Shown here one piece after another: positions 27,401 to 34,443 of a stretch of 64,000 nucleotides of DNA; within the stretch, counting starts at the first letter, position 1; each line of letters starts with the position of its first letter. Origin of the DNA: Flavobacteriales bacterium (GTDB lineage Bacteria; Bacteroidota; Bacteroidia; JACJYZ01); contig JACJYZ010000003.1 of NCBI GenBank assembly GCA_020635855.1, forward strand, positions 827,552-891,551, read 5' to 3'. A program made the translations under genes and the position numbers. The notes below the pieces were generated by a model that was given only the letters and a program-made list of their open reading frames with translations, was not told the DNA's origin and did not search any database.

Positions 27401-27613
27401 CCGAACCCGACCCGCGATGTGGTATACATGAGCGGAGAAGGTCTGAAGGATATGTTGTCAGTACAGATCTTCGATATGGCAGGCCGCATGATTGATGCGC
27501 CTGTATCAGAAGACCATGTAATGAGTCTTGCCAACTACCAGAGCGGAATTTACCTGGTGAAGGTCAACTTCGGTGACCAGAGCTACAAAACATTCCGCAT
27601 CTACAAACATTAA
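21440..27613 (+). CDS. SprB-like repeat adhesin with PKD domain and T9SS type A sorting domain
   Basis: 2057 residues. Signal peptide about 1-20 (MRKLFSLGIGLLLFVPFAKA). A PKD domain follows (about 25-100: FVQFADSSTGGVVQWTWDFG). Two copies of a roughly 210-residue module come next (about 105-540), each with an Ig-like CGG...W[FY]D part and a jelly-roll-like part ending FYDWEVE. Then 19 SprB-type repeats of about 74 residues (about 551-1970), each with DG-GG-PY-W-G-TVTVTDANGC landmarks. The C-terminus (about 1985-2057) starts NLYPNP and ends FRIYKH, a T9SS type A sorting domain. Known: SprB and relatives are surface adhesins exported by the type IX system for gliding or attachment. Gliding genes are not in the window, so the role is inferred. 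A terminator follows. Confidence 0.93.
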   Translation: MRKLFSLGIGLLLFVPFAKAQVKADFSAQPLNTCNGFVQFADSSTGGVVQWTWDFGDGSPLSNDQNPAHNYAANGSYSVSLVVFGIGGEDTLTRSNYITVNRPAPPMTTNDTAMCGGNTGVMLTATGHNGGKLVWFDQLYGGNNLGTGDTLKTSISKTTSFFVEEVEMQAPQHVGAPADTIGSGGNHTELNFGLLFDAYSAFMLRSVTVYANGDGDRIIQLRDGPGGTVLASRNVSLVDGENRVQLDIMVKPGTDYFLQVGGVPNLFRNSSGANYPYTLNNVLSITRSNAGGASNYNYYYYFYDWEVEAIGCISERGEAIAYLAGPPAPDTFDDTVCAGGGMVHLKAKANNGGDLNWYDAPTGGNLVDTGMTHTENITSDVTYYVSELIRSAAVKVGPVDNTFGNGSNYNTNSNLGLIFDVMAPMTIRSVKVYANGTGNRTINVYDGPGGTLLKSKTVMVQNGQSRIQLDFKLDPGTDYYITTLSPQNLFRNSSNPSYPYEIQDLVSIKGSNASQPMDYYYFFYDWEVEPAACESERVPVHGIVRKGNPLTLASNFVSPKCYGGNDGSIDLTVSGGSAPYAFIWSNGQTTEDASGLTGGKYTVTVTDANGCFDTLSTVVTQPAEIKISAIVIDATCSNNDGLIDVSVSGGTPAYTYLWSNGATTQDAGSLGAGSYFLTVTDSRGCTNVYQGVVTNQNGPKLASQVTKPSCFGNNDGSIDLMVTGGTPGYTYTWNTGATTQDISGLASGSYTVTVTDSANCVGLALIKVEDPQPLDLKIDAMEASCSGSSDGQLMVSVIGGTPGYSYEWSNGDTTATTDGLTPGSYTVTVTDANGCSESAVGVVNTPAPIHTTMSSTDESCQPAHDGTAKVVISGGIPPFMFQWDDAGSQTTPEATGLEAGMYHVEVTDSNGCKVVDSVEVAQPGVTLATSGTNTTCNGGMDGSIDLTVVGGAAPYSYEWSNGDSIQDPTGLPAGTYSVTVTDMNGCSATASETISEPTALVISSSVSNPTCGNNDGLIDISVTGGSPTYTYLWSNGNTTQDAGNIGAGAYTVTVTDSKGCSTVHKETLSNQGGPAPLTPSSTMVTCHGGNDGTATVSTSSGTPPYTFLWEDGQTAATATGLFAGDVHVTVTDNAGCVAFGTVTVNQPDSIQLAANITSASCAGENDGAIDLLVSGGIPGHSFMWNDSTTTEDRSGLTAGVYTVTVTDALGCFTVDSFEVGEPTAIALNINKQDASCTATSDGAASVTPTGGVEPYSYHWSTNSTDSLVTGLAAGTYSVTVTDGNGCTSTANVTIQSPNIILATNVSPVSCNGGTDGYIDLTVAGGVGPYTYDWSNGDTTEDIYNLPAGTYTITLTDANGCEKTTSETIIEPTLLQISAVVTEPSCGNNDGLINITVTGGSPSYTHKWSTGATSQDAGNIGVGNYTVTVTDANGCTLTHNEDVSNSSGPGNLTVTSKSATCHGDSDGMLSVSAAGGVPPLTYMWNTGATTDTITGAAGDYMVVVTDSNGCQSIASAKIMQPDLLVPTLDVTQITCNGAGDGKIVVTTNGGTSPYTYLWNNGATTKDLNGLSVGMYAVTVTDANGCMSADSAAVIAPVAISLTTTVHHASCNGNSDGSITVNVNGGTAPYTYLWDDASNQTTATATGLGAGTYHVTVTDQGGCFKVTQAVVNQPNITVALSSVPAACHGSSDGSVDLIVVGGTAPYAFNWSNGTTTEDLNGVPAGTYYVTVTDANGCSETGSETVTEPTAITITGNVSNSSCGSSNGLIDVSVSGGSPGYTYLWSNGATSQDVGSLSAGLYTVTVTDASGCTETLTKGVSDQGGPFLATAPIDVTCPGSADGGIDLTVGGGAAPYSFMWSNGATTEDLTGLTAGSYGVTVTDNNGCKSTENVQVKSPKPVKLNMSAVNESCYNCADGSATVGASGGTQPYTYQWNDANSQTTATATGLVSGTYYVTVTDANGCTGMDSVMVDFTVGVHTLVVDHTVNLYPNPTRDVVYMSGEGLKDMLSVQIFDMAGRMIDAPVSEDHVMSLANYQSGIYLVKVNFGDQSYKTFRIYKH
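23089..27350 (+). repeat. 19 SprB repeats arranged in five-unit super-repeats
   Basis: Units start near 23089, 23308, 23530, 23758, 23977, 24208, 24430, 24655, 24883, 25105, 25330, 25552, 25777, 26002, 26224, 26455, 26677, 26899 and 27126. Units 2, 7, 12 and 17 share CGNNDGLID-like openings and end with NQ/NS/DQ followed by GP. Units 1, 6, 11 and 16 share DGSIDLTV-like openings and end EPT or QPA. The spacing between like units is 1122-1125 bp, so the array grew by duplication of a five-unit block. Confidence 0.75.
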
Positions 27614-27635
27614 GGTTTTATCACCTTTCATACGA

Positions 27636-27671
27636 AGCCGGCCATCCCGAACAGGATGGCCGGCTTTTTTT
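27636..27671 (+). terminator. Intrinsic terminator after the SprB-like gene
   Basis: Perfect 11-bp stem GCCGGCCATCC (27637-27647) and GGATGGCCGGC (27654-27664), loop CGAACA, followed by seven T. It lies 23 nt after the stop codon. Confidence 0.95.
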
Positions 27672-27703
27672 GTACATTTCCTGAACGCAACAATGAACCG
27701 GTC

Positions 27704-28075
27704 ATGATTGAAATCAAAGGCATGCCTCCGAACATGAATGCCGCTACCCTCCGCCGTGAACTGGATCGTGGCGCCCGATTTGTGCAGTACCAGTACTGTG
27801 TTTCCATTATCCTCATGACCTTCAAGAGAGGCACTGATCTGTATTATATTCCACCTGGGGAGTCGGCTGTGGTAAAAGGCTTGCCATGGACATTTCTCTC
27901 CCTTGTACTGGGGTGGTGGGGGATTCCCTGGGGGCCAATCTATACGATCGGATCACTGGCCAGCAACCTGACCGGAGGAAAAGACCTGACCAATGACATA
28001 GGCGCTCACCTGATATCCACTGCCGCTGAAGAACAGGCACTGACAACAATTGACGCAACCGGCACCGCTCAATAG
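27704..28075 (+). CDS. Small hypothetical protein with central hydrophobic segment
   Basis: 123 residues from the ATG at 27704 (MIEIKGMPPNMNAATLRREL). N-terminal charged region with LRRELDRGARFVQYQYC. One hydrophobic stretch near residues 62-90 (GLPWTFLSLVLGWWGIPWGP) with a short GWWGIPWGPIYT motif. The C-terminal tail is soluble and ends DATGTAQ. The hydrophobic GxxWGIPWGP pattern looks like the small membrane proteins found in many Bacteroidota, but I cannot name the family. It sits alone between the SprB terminator and the PIG-L operon. A start at 27656 would lie inside the terminator and is rejected. Confidence 0.65.
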   Translation: MIEIKGMPPNMNAATLRRELDRGARFVQYQYCVSIILMTFKRGTDLYYIPPGESAVVKGLPWTFLSLVLGWWGIPWGPIYTIGSLASNLTGGKDLTNDIGAHLISTAAEEQALTTIDATGTAQ

Positions 28076-28164
28076 CAATTGGTGCAGCAAACGGTCAGGC
28101 CCATCGTCTTTCCCCAAATTTATCTTTCTTTGTTCCCCCCGGTGTGAACAAACCCCAATGAACC

Positions 28165-30660
28165 ATGAAAGATTTTCGATTGTACCTGTTTTGTGTCCTG
28201 TCCTTGTTTGCGCAAACCGGATGGGGGCAGGATGTTTCATCCTCCAGAATCCTTCAGGATCTGCAGCGATTAAATACGGTGGGATCTGTGTTGTATGTTG
28301 CCGCCCATCCCGACGATGAGAACACCCGCCTGATCGCTTACCTTGTGGGCGATATGCACCTGCGTACCGGGTACCTGAGCATGACCCGGGGAGATGGTGG
28401 CCAGAACCTGATAGGCACCGAAAAGGGTGATTACATGGGATTGCTCCGCACCCAGGAATTGCTCGAGGCACGCAGGATTGATGGGGGAGAACAGATGTTC
28501 ACCCGGGCAGTGGATTTCGGATATTCCAAGTCGAGTTCGGAAACCCTGGAGAAGTGGGACAAGCAGGCGATCCTTTCGGATGTGGTGTATGCGATCCGAA
28601 AGTTCCGGCCCGATGTGATCATCACACGTTTTCCTACACCGGATAGCAACTATGGCGGCCATGGTCACCATTCATCATCCGCCTTGCTTGCCAGGGAAGC
28701 GTTCGACCTGGCTGCAGACCCGAAAGCTTTTCCGGAACAATTGAAATACGTTCAGACCTGGCAAGCCAAGCGACTCTTGTTCAATGCCAGTTCCTGGTGG
28801 AATGAGGACATCGAAAAACAGGCAAAAGACAATCCGGCGTTCGTGACCGTAGACATCGGTGCATACAACCCTTTGCTCGGGATGAGTTACAATGAAATTG
28901 CCGCGCTCAGCCGCTCCATGCATAAAAGCCAGGGTTTCGGTGCTGCCCGTGTTCGTGGAAGCCAAACCGAATACCTGCAACATACGGCGGGTGATATGGC
29001 CAAAGGATCATTGATGGATGGGATCGACACAAGGTGGTCCCGGATGGAGAACGGAAAAGCCATTGGTGAGATACTGGATCGTGCCATTCGGAATTTCAAT
29101 CCGCAGGATCCATCTGTGATCCTCCCCGACCTGGTTGCTGCCTACAAGTTGATTGATAAAGTGAAGGATGCCTATTGGCGTTCCTATAAGCTGGCACAGG
29201 CACGTGATCTGATTCTGGCTTGTGCCGGAGTGTATGCCGATGCCGCTTCAGACAACTATGCCGTGGCGGGTGGAGAAGGTGTGAACGTGAAGGTGTCGGT
29301 GATTGCGCGTACCGGTGTGCCGGTGAAATGGCAGCGTCTTTCCATGGCTGCCAATGACACCACGCTGGGTGTTGACCTGGCCTTCAATGTGGCAAAGGAT
29401 GTGAACGTGCGGGTGTTGATGCCCCAACGCGAACGCGATCAACCCTACTGGTTGCAAGGTGCGCATGATGATGGTACATTTCGTGTACCATCACAGGAAT
29501 GGATCGGACTGCCGGAAAATCCTGCTACCCTCACGGCATCAATTGATCTGGTTGTCGGTGGTCTGCCGTTAACAGTCGATCGCCCGGTGGTATACAGTTG
29601 GACGGATCGTGTGGATGGAGAACGTATTAGACCCTTGCTTGTGGCACCACAGCTCACCGGGAACTTTTCGAATACCTCTTTTGTTACACCGGTCGGGAAG
29701 CAGGTGGATGTGACCCTCAACCTGCGTTCATGGGACCAGCAGGTGGTGGATGGTACGGTAACACTTACGCTGCCCGAAGGCTGGACATCCGAACCGGCAT
29801 CTTATCCTGTTCGCCTCGATAAGTACGGGGCGGAATCCCTTGTGCGATTCCGGCTTACACCTCCGGCTGTATCTTCTGTGGGCCGGATCCAGGCTATGTG
29901 GAGTTCGCACAAAGACCGACTCTTACACAACCTGTACGCGGCGGATGAAGTGAACTATACCCACATTCGACCCCAGCTCGTGTTTCCGCTCAGCCAGGTA
30001 ACAGCAACAGCGGTGCAGTTGAATACAAAGCCATTGCGCATAGGCTATATCATGGGACCGGGCGATGATGTACCCGCTACCCTTACCCAATTGGGATATA
30101 AGGTGGAGATGTTGGATGAGCATGCGGTTGGCAACAACGACCTGTCAAAATACGATGTGATTGTAACAGGCGTAAGGGCCTTCAATACCGAAACATGGCT
30201 GGCAGGCAAGAAAAAGATGCTGATGAAATATGTGGAAAACGGCGGCCGGATGGTTGTGCAGTACAACACCAACGGTGGTATCGGCGACAACGACCTGGGA
30301 CCTTACCCGCTTCACCTTTCACGTGATCGCGTGACCGTGGAAGAAGCTCCTGCGCATATCATCGAACCCCGCAACCCGATTCTTGACCGACCCAACAAAA
30401 TAGCAGATACGGACTTCAACGGATGGGTGCAGGAACGCGGTTTGTATTTCGCCGATCAATGGGATGCACAATACAAACCTGTGGTGGGATGGCACGATCC
30501 GGATGAGGAAGAGAAAACCGGTGCCCTCCTCGTTGCCAAGTATGGCAAGGGGACGTTTATCTATACGGGTATATCTTTTTTCCGCCAGCTGCCCGCTGGT
30601 GTGCCTGGTGCCATTCGCTTGTTTGTGAACCTGCTTTCCAATGAAGAAGGAAAAAAATAA
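28165..30660 (+). CDS. Secreted PIG-L family deacetylase with ThuA/GATase-like C-terminal region
   Basis: 831 residues, far longer than a bare PIG-L domain (about 230). Signal peptide about 1-22 (ends GWGQ). The zinc motif AHPDDE is at residues 47-52, and the second metal motif with GGHGHHSSS lies near 166-174. The middle section is beta-rich. The C-terminal part (from about 620) starts LRIGYIMGPGDDVPATLTQL and has VIVTGVRAFNTETW and ENGGRMVVQYNTNG, resembling a ThuA/class I amidotransferase-like fold. Known: PIG-L enzymes hydrolyse N-acetyl groups from GlcNAc-containing substrates. Inferred: an exported deacetylase of a sugar or glycoconjugate. It overlaps a 45-codon gene, and a symporter follows, suggesting deacetylation and uptake of one substrate. 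Confidence 0.85.
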   Translation: MKDFRLYLFCVLSLFAQTGWGQDVSSSRILQDLQRLNTVGSVLYVAAHPDDENTRLIAYLVGDMHLRTGYLSMTRGDGGQNLIGTEKGDYMGLLRTQELLEARRIDGGEQMFTRAVDFGYSKSSSETLEKWDKQAILSDVVYAIRKFRPDVIITRFPTPDSNYGGHGHHSSSALLAREAFDLAADPKAFPEQLKYVQTWQAKRLLFNASSWWNEDIEKQAKDNPAFVTVDIGAYNPLLGMSYNEIAALSRSMHKSQGFGAARVRGSQTEYLQHTAGDMAKGSLMDGIDTRWSRMENGKAIGEILDRAIRNFNPQDPSVILPDLVAAYKLIDKVKDAYWRSYKLAQARDLILACAGVYADAASDNYAVAGGEGVNVKVSVIARTGVPVKWQRLSMAANDTTLGVDLAFNVAKDVNVRVLMPQRERDQPYWLQGAHDDGTFRVPSQEWIGLPENPATLTASIDLVVGGLPLTVDRPVVYSWTDRVDGERIRPLLVAPQLTGNFSNTSFVTPVGKQVDVTLNLRSWDQQVVDGTVTLTLPEGWTSEPASYPVRLDKYGAESLVRFRLTPPAVSSVGRIQAMWSSHKDRLLHNLYAADEVNYTHIRPQLVFPLSQVTATAVQLNTKPLRIGYIMGPGDDVPATLTQLGYKVEMLDEHAVGNNDLSKYDVIVTGVRAFNTETWLAGKKKMLMKYVENGGRMVVQYNTNGGIGDNDLGPYPLHLSRDRVTVEEAPAHIIEPRNPILDRPNKIADTDFNGWVQERGLYFADQWDAQYKPVVGWHDPDEEEKTGALLVAKYGKGTFIYTGISFFRQLPAGVPGAIRLFVNLLSNEEGKK

Positions 30661-30778
30661 CGTAGAGATTGAACAGGTGTCATCCGAGGCGAACTGGCGT
30701 TTGCGCTATGCCGCCGTATTGGCTTTTGAAGTGGTTCTGATCATTTTGTTTTATCTGATAACCCGCATGTACCAATGA
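30641..30778 (+). CDS. 45-residue single-TM microprotein coupled to a symporter
   Basis: Small gene, ATG at 30641 and TGA at 30776-30778. It encodes MKKEKNNVEIEQVSSEANWR, then LRYAAVLAFEVVLIILFYLI, then TRMYQ. It has a charged N-terminal half and one TM helix (about 20-40). It overlaps the last 20 bp of the PIG-L gene in another frame, and its TGA overlaps the symporter ATG as ATGA. Such tight coupling on both sides supports a real gene. Inferred: an auxiliary subunit or assembly factor of the sodium/solute symporter. I do not recognise a named family. Confidence 0.72.
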   Translation: MKKEKNNVEIEQVSSEANWRLRYAAVLAFEVVLIILFYLITRMYQ

Positions 30779-32469
30779 GCATTTGGGACTGGGCAGTGAT
30801 GCTCGCCACGTTGCTCTTTATTGTTATATACGGCACGTGGAAAACACGGGGAAGTCGCAACCTGTCCGACTACATTCGTGGCGGTAAAGACAAGGGGTGG
30901 GGCATTGCCCTGTCGGTGATGGCTACCCAGGCCAGTGCCATCACATTCTTGTCAACACCCGGTAAGGCCTATACGGATGGCATGGGCTTCGTGCAGTTTT
31001 ATTTTGGTTTGCCGTTGGCCATGGTGGTGATATCTGCCGTGTTCATTCCTCTTTATTACAAGTTAAAGGTCTACACCGCCTACGAATTCCTGGAAGGCAG
31101 GTTTGATGTGCGTACCCGCCTGCTGACGGCAGGGTTGTTTCTGGTACAGCGCGGACTGGCGGCAGGCATTACCATTTATGCTCCGGCCATCATCCTGAGT
31201 CAGATCCTGCATTGGGATCTCAATATCACCATCCTTTTCATCGGTGTGCTGGTGATCATCTATACCGTATCCGGCGGAACGTCGGCGGTGAGTCAGACAC
31301 ACAAACAACAAATGGCGGTGATCTTTGCCGGTATGTTGATTGCGTTCGTTCTGTTGGTGCAGTACCTGGGTGAATATTTGTCGTTCCCCACCGCTTTATC
31401 CCTCGCCGGAAAGCTGGGTAAAATGGAGGTAATCAACCTCGATCTCGATCCGGACAACCGATATACATTGTGGTCGGGATTGCTGGGGGGATTTTTCCTG
31501 CAGTTGAGTTATTTCGGTACCGATCAGTCGCAGGTGCAACGTTACCTTTCGGGGAGGTCGGTAACCGAAAGCCGGTTAGGCCTTATGTTCAATGCCATCC
31601 TCAAGATCCCCATGCAGTTTTTTATTTTGCTGATCGGCGTGTTGGTGTTCGTTTGCTACCAATTGCATGAACCACCCCTTCATTTCAACAAGCAGAATGA
31701 GGAGGCGGTATTGGAAAGCGCATCGGCGGCACCTTACAGGGAATTGCAGGCCGACTTCTCCGAACTTCATGAAGACAAGAAAACGGACGTGCTCAACCTC
31801 GTGCTGCAACTGGAAGAAGGCCGTGAACATCCGAATGTGGATCGGGTGCAACAAGACCTGGCGCAGGAAGAAGTGCTGCGTGCGCGTGCGGATTCGTTGA
31901 TTCTGTCCGTGAACCCCACTGCTGAAGTGCGCGACAACGACTACATATTCATCACCTGGGTGCTGTCTTTTCTTCCGGTAGGCCTGGTAGGCTTGCTGCT
32001 GGCGGTGATCTTCTCTGCTGCCATGTCAAGCACTTCCGCCGAGCTGAATGCATTGGGATCCACAGGAACGGTAGACGTGTACAAGCGTAAGATCAGAAGA
32101 GATGCGGATGACGGCCACTACCTGAAGGCCTCGCGTTGGATCACTTTTCTGTTCGGTGTGTTGTCGATTATATTTGCCATACTGGCCTCCCTGTTCGATA
32201 ACCTGATAGAAGCCGTGAACATCCTTGGATCTTTGTTTTACGGAAGCATCCTGGGTATTTTCCTGGTGGCATTTTTCTTCAAAGGGGTGGGGGGGCGCGC
32301 GGTGTTTCCTGCGGCATTGATCTCCCAAGGTCTGATCCTTGTACTGTTTTACCTGAACCGAACGGGGCAAATGGAGATCGCCTATTTGTGGTACAACCTC
32401 ATTGCACCTGCGCTGGTGATCGGAATTTCGTTGTTGTTGGAAAGAGGGATGAAAATAATTAGGAATTAG
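30775..32469 (+). CDS. Sodium/solute symporter (SSS family)
   Basis: 564 residues with about 13-14 hydrophobic helices. SSS landmarks: SVMATQASAITFLSTPGKAY (TM2 with the Na+ site region), GGTSAVSQTHKQQMAV, and FSAAMSSTSAELNALGS for the later Na+-binding Ser/Thr helix. Known: the family couples Na+ influx to uptake of sugars, amino acids, sialic acids or similar compounds. An unusual soluble insertion of about 95 charged residues (about 298-392, starting HEPPLHF and ending EVRDNDY) sits between two helices. It is translationally coupled to the 45-aa protein and transcribed with the PIG-L deacetylase. Its last codons and stop (ATT AGG AAT TAG) fall inside a TAGGAAT tandem repeat. Confidence 0.9.
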   Translation: MSIWDWAVMLATLLFIVIYGTWKTRGSRNLSDYIRGGKDKGWGIALSVMATQASAITFLSTPGKAYTDGMGFVQFYFGLPLAMVVISAVFIPLYYKLKVYTAYEFLEGRFDVRTRLLTAGLFLVQRGLAAGITIYAPAIILSQILHWDLNITILFIGVLVIIYTVSGGTSAVSQTHKQQMAVIFAGMLIAFVLLVQYLGEYLSFPTALSLAGKLGKMEVINLDLDPDNRYTLWSGLLGGFFLQLSYFGTDQSQVQRYLSGRSVTESRLGLMFNAILKIPMQFFILLIGVLVFVCYQLHEPPLHFNKQNEEAVLESASAAPYRELQADFSELHEDKKTDVLNLVLQLEEGREHPNVDRVQQDLAQEEVLRARADSLILSVNPTAEVRDNDYIFITWVLSFLPVGLVGLLLAVIFSAAMSSTSAELNALGSTGTVDVYKRKIRRDADDGHYLKASRWITFLFGVLSIIFAILASLFDNLIEAVNILGSLFYGSILGIFLVAFFFKGVGGRAVFPAALISQGLILVLFYLNRTGQMEIAYLWYNLIAPALVIGISLLLERGMKIIRN

Positions 32470-32487
32470 GAATTAGGAATTAGGAAT
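32458..32487. repeat. Tandem 7-bp repeat (AGGAATT)n at the end of the symporter gene
   Basis: Four adjacent units of AGGAATT. The first supplies the last codons and stop of the symporter. The trpA gene ends in the same ATTAGRAATTAG string at 48385-48396. Confidence 0.8.
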
Positions 32488-32826
32488 GGACGGGATGGTA
32501 ACGGATACTGATTTCAGTTGGGTATTCTTGTGGTATCCACATCCGGGTAATACGTGTTACACCTAAAGTCTAACATAGGGCATCTGTCACCCGGGGCGCA
32601 CCAATCCCCGCCCCAATTCAAGTTAGCAATACGATTCATGCGGAAGGAGCGAACATCGTGTTTGATCTTACCCATGTATGAATAGGCATTCTTTCTTCCC
32701 ACATCCCGCGTCTAATATCTATCGTCTCAACATCCATCTCCCTTTGGCACACCCCTTGCATCCTGTTTTTTGGAATACAGGCTCCGATATGTAAATTAGC
32801 CCGTCGTTCAACCAAATCAAGCGTCT
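32488..32826. other. Intergenic stretch without a supported gene
   Basis: About 340 bp. It contains GTCTAATATCTATCGTCTCAACATCC (32709-32734 approx.), related to the TCTAACATCTATTGTCTAAT-like repeat at 45732. Near its right end TAAATTAG could be a weak -7 box for the next gene. A 62-codon frame on the minus strand has no credible features. Confidence 0.6.
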
Positions 32827-33432
32827 ATGAAACGTGTAAGCGTAGTGTGTGTATGTGCATTGTTGTGGCTGCCGGTGCTGTCGTCCCGGGCCAATCCCAT
32901 TCGGGATACGGAAGGGGCACCCAACCGGAACCAGGTCATGGAGATAGATTTCTGTGAAAATTTCAAACAAATTATCGAAGCAGCCAAAGCGGGATTCAAT
33001 GCGGTGCGGGGGGAGCAAACGACCAAGAAGATCTCCGGCGCTGACCGCCCGTACCAGTTTTGCACCGTGGAGTTGTCCGCCACATACAAGGGCTACATCG
33101 GTATGAGCGAAACCCATCCGTCGTATGAAGTGTTCTTTGAAACGGAAACGCTGCCGAAGATCACCGACAAGCTGAAGAAATCCTATGAAGAGGTAGTCGC
33201 AAACATCAAAGCGTGTTTGCCGGAAACAGAATGGACCATTGTGGAAAAGGATGCGTCCAATGACATTTACCTGGAAGGAACCGATTTCAAAAAGCTCCAG
33301 GTGATGCAGAAGGAAGTGGATGAGAACGGGAACCGCATCGTGATGGAGGTGAACATGTACCGCCACGGCACTGAGAACAAACGGGTGGTGGAGTTGAAGA
33401 TTGAGGGGATTGGGGTGCCAAAAGGAGAATAG
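32827..33432 (+). CDS. Secreted hypothetical protein
   Basis: 201 residues with a cleavable signal peptide (MKRVSVVCVCALLWLPVLSS, then RANPIRDTEG). The mature part is charged, with two Cys pairs possible (FCENFK, QFCTVEL, KACLPETEW). It contains a repeated alpha/beta feel with VEVFFETETLPKITDKLKKS-like segments. No known domain is recognised. It precedes another anchored protein of unknown function (33558-34367) on the same strand by 125 bp. No terminator follows, so co-transcription is possible. Confidence 0.7.
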   Translation: MKRVSVVCVCALLWLPVLSSRANPIRDTEGAPNRNQVMEIDFCENFKQIIEAAKAGFNAVRGEQTTKKISGADRPYQFCTVELSATYKGYIGMSETHPSYEVFFETETLPKITDKLKKSYEEVVANIKACLPETEWTIVEKDASNDIYLEGTDFKKLQVMQKEVDENGNRIVMEVNMYRHGTENKRVVELKIEGIGVPKGE

Positions 33433-33461
33433 ATTTTTGTAAGTTTTTTTTGCTGATGGAC

Positions 33462-33479
33462 CTCCCGGTTAACCGGGAG
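33462..33479. promoter_or_regulatory. 18-bp perfect palindrome between two unknown genes
   Basis: CTCCCGGTTAACCGGGAG, perfectly self-complementary. There is no T-tract after it on either strand, so it is not an intrinsic terminator. It lies 30 bp after the first gene and 79 bp before the next start, a position that fits an operator or an RNA processing site. Function unknown. Confidence 0.4.
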
Positions 33480-33557
33480 ATCCGTGTTTTGAGGGGTTTC
33501 CTGCCGGGGAATTCCGATGTTCCCGCTTTGTCCTATATTGCGCAAAAATCCAAGGTC

Positions 33558-34367
33558 ATGGCAGACGAAAAATACCACGCACCCCCTGAGGTACAAATAG
33601 AGATCGAAAAGCAAAAAACCAAGCGGTTTACCAGCATGCTGATCTTTTTCGGCATTCTGGCGGTGGTATCCTTTGTTGTGATCTTCCAGATGGTGGGCCC
33701 CAAAGGAAAAGGCGGCAAAGGATCCTTCAACATCGACATTAAAAAAGGTACGTTCAGTTTTAATGTGGATCAACCGATTGTGGAGCAGGCCAAAACCGCT
33801 ACCAAATCCGTGGAGGCACCATCGGGTGAACGGTTCGAGTATACCACCGGCAGCGTGACCCGTGACCAGATCCACGAGTTTGATGAAAGCGGGGTCCAAT
33901 TTTTTCCGGACCGTTTCACAGGAAAGAACCTGGTGAATGAGGCGGCCGGTTTCGTGGTGTATGCCGACCATCCGAATGACTGGCACGTGACCTACAACCA
34001 GGCGGGCCTGGATGATCCGCTCACACCCATTAATACATTTATGTACAGCGACGGCAGCCACATGAATGTAACCAAAGAGTTCAATACGGGTGGGATGAAC
34101 CTGGAACAATACGTGGAAGCATCCATTGATAATCTTTTTGCTGCGCAGTTGATCACCGAGGAACCTTATGTTTCCTACTCTGACGATTACAACACTGCAT
34201 TCCTGACCTTTACCAACCAGTACACCAACGGTGTTTCATTCATGAAAATCATCAAGGGTGGCAACCAGTTCCTGGTGGCATCCGCCAATTACAATTTTTC
34301 CATCACCCCCAAACCGGTTCAGGAAGACCTGGTGAACATGGTGTCAGACATAACCCTGATAGAATAA
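33558..34367 (+). CDS. Hypothetical protein with N-terminal membrane anchor
   Basis: 269 residues from the ATG at 33558 (MADEKYHAPPEVQIEIEKQK). A charged cytoplasmic start is followed by one TM helix (about 27-46: MLIFFGILAVVSFVVIFQMV) and a glycine/lysine linker. The remaining ~220 residues are periplasmic, with GERFEYTTGSVTRDQ and a C-terminal half (DHPNDWHVTYNQAGLDDPL, FTNQYTNGVSFMKIIKG) that looks like a compact alpha/beta domain. No known family recognised. A bidirectional terminator lies 22 nt downstream. A start at 33450 would read through the palindrome and is not needed. Confidence 0.7.
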   Translation: MADEKYHAPPEVQIEIEKQKTKRFTSMLIFFGILAVVSFVVIFQMVGPKGKGGKGSFNIDIKKGTFSFNVDQPIVEQAKTATKSVEAPSGERFEYTTGSVTRDQIHEFDESGVQFFPDRFTGKNLVNEAAGFVVYADHPNDWHVTYNQAGLDDPLTPINTFMYSDGSHMNVTKEFNTGGMNLEQYVEASIDNLFAAQLITEEPYVSYSDDYNTAFLTFTNQYTNGVSFMKIIKGGNQFLVASANYNFSITPKPVQEDLVNMVSDITLIE

Positions 34368-34388
34368 TACCGGTCAGTTAATCACATA

Positions 34389-34422
34389 AAAAAGCCGGCG
34401 TCCCAGAAGGAGCCGGCTTTTT
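34389..34422. terminator. Bidirectional intrinsic terminator
   Basis: Stem AAAAAGCCGGC (34389-34399) and GCCGGCTTTTT (34412-34422), with A- and T-tracts on opposite sides. It serves both convergent neighbours, ending at 34367 and 34444. Confidence 0.92.
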
Positions 34423-34443
34423 GTTTGGAATATTCGTGCCTGC

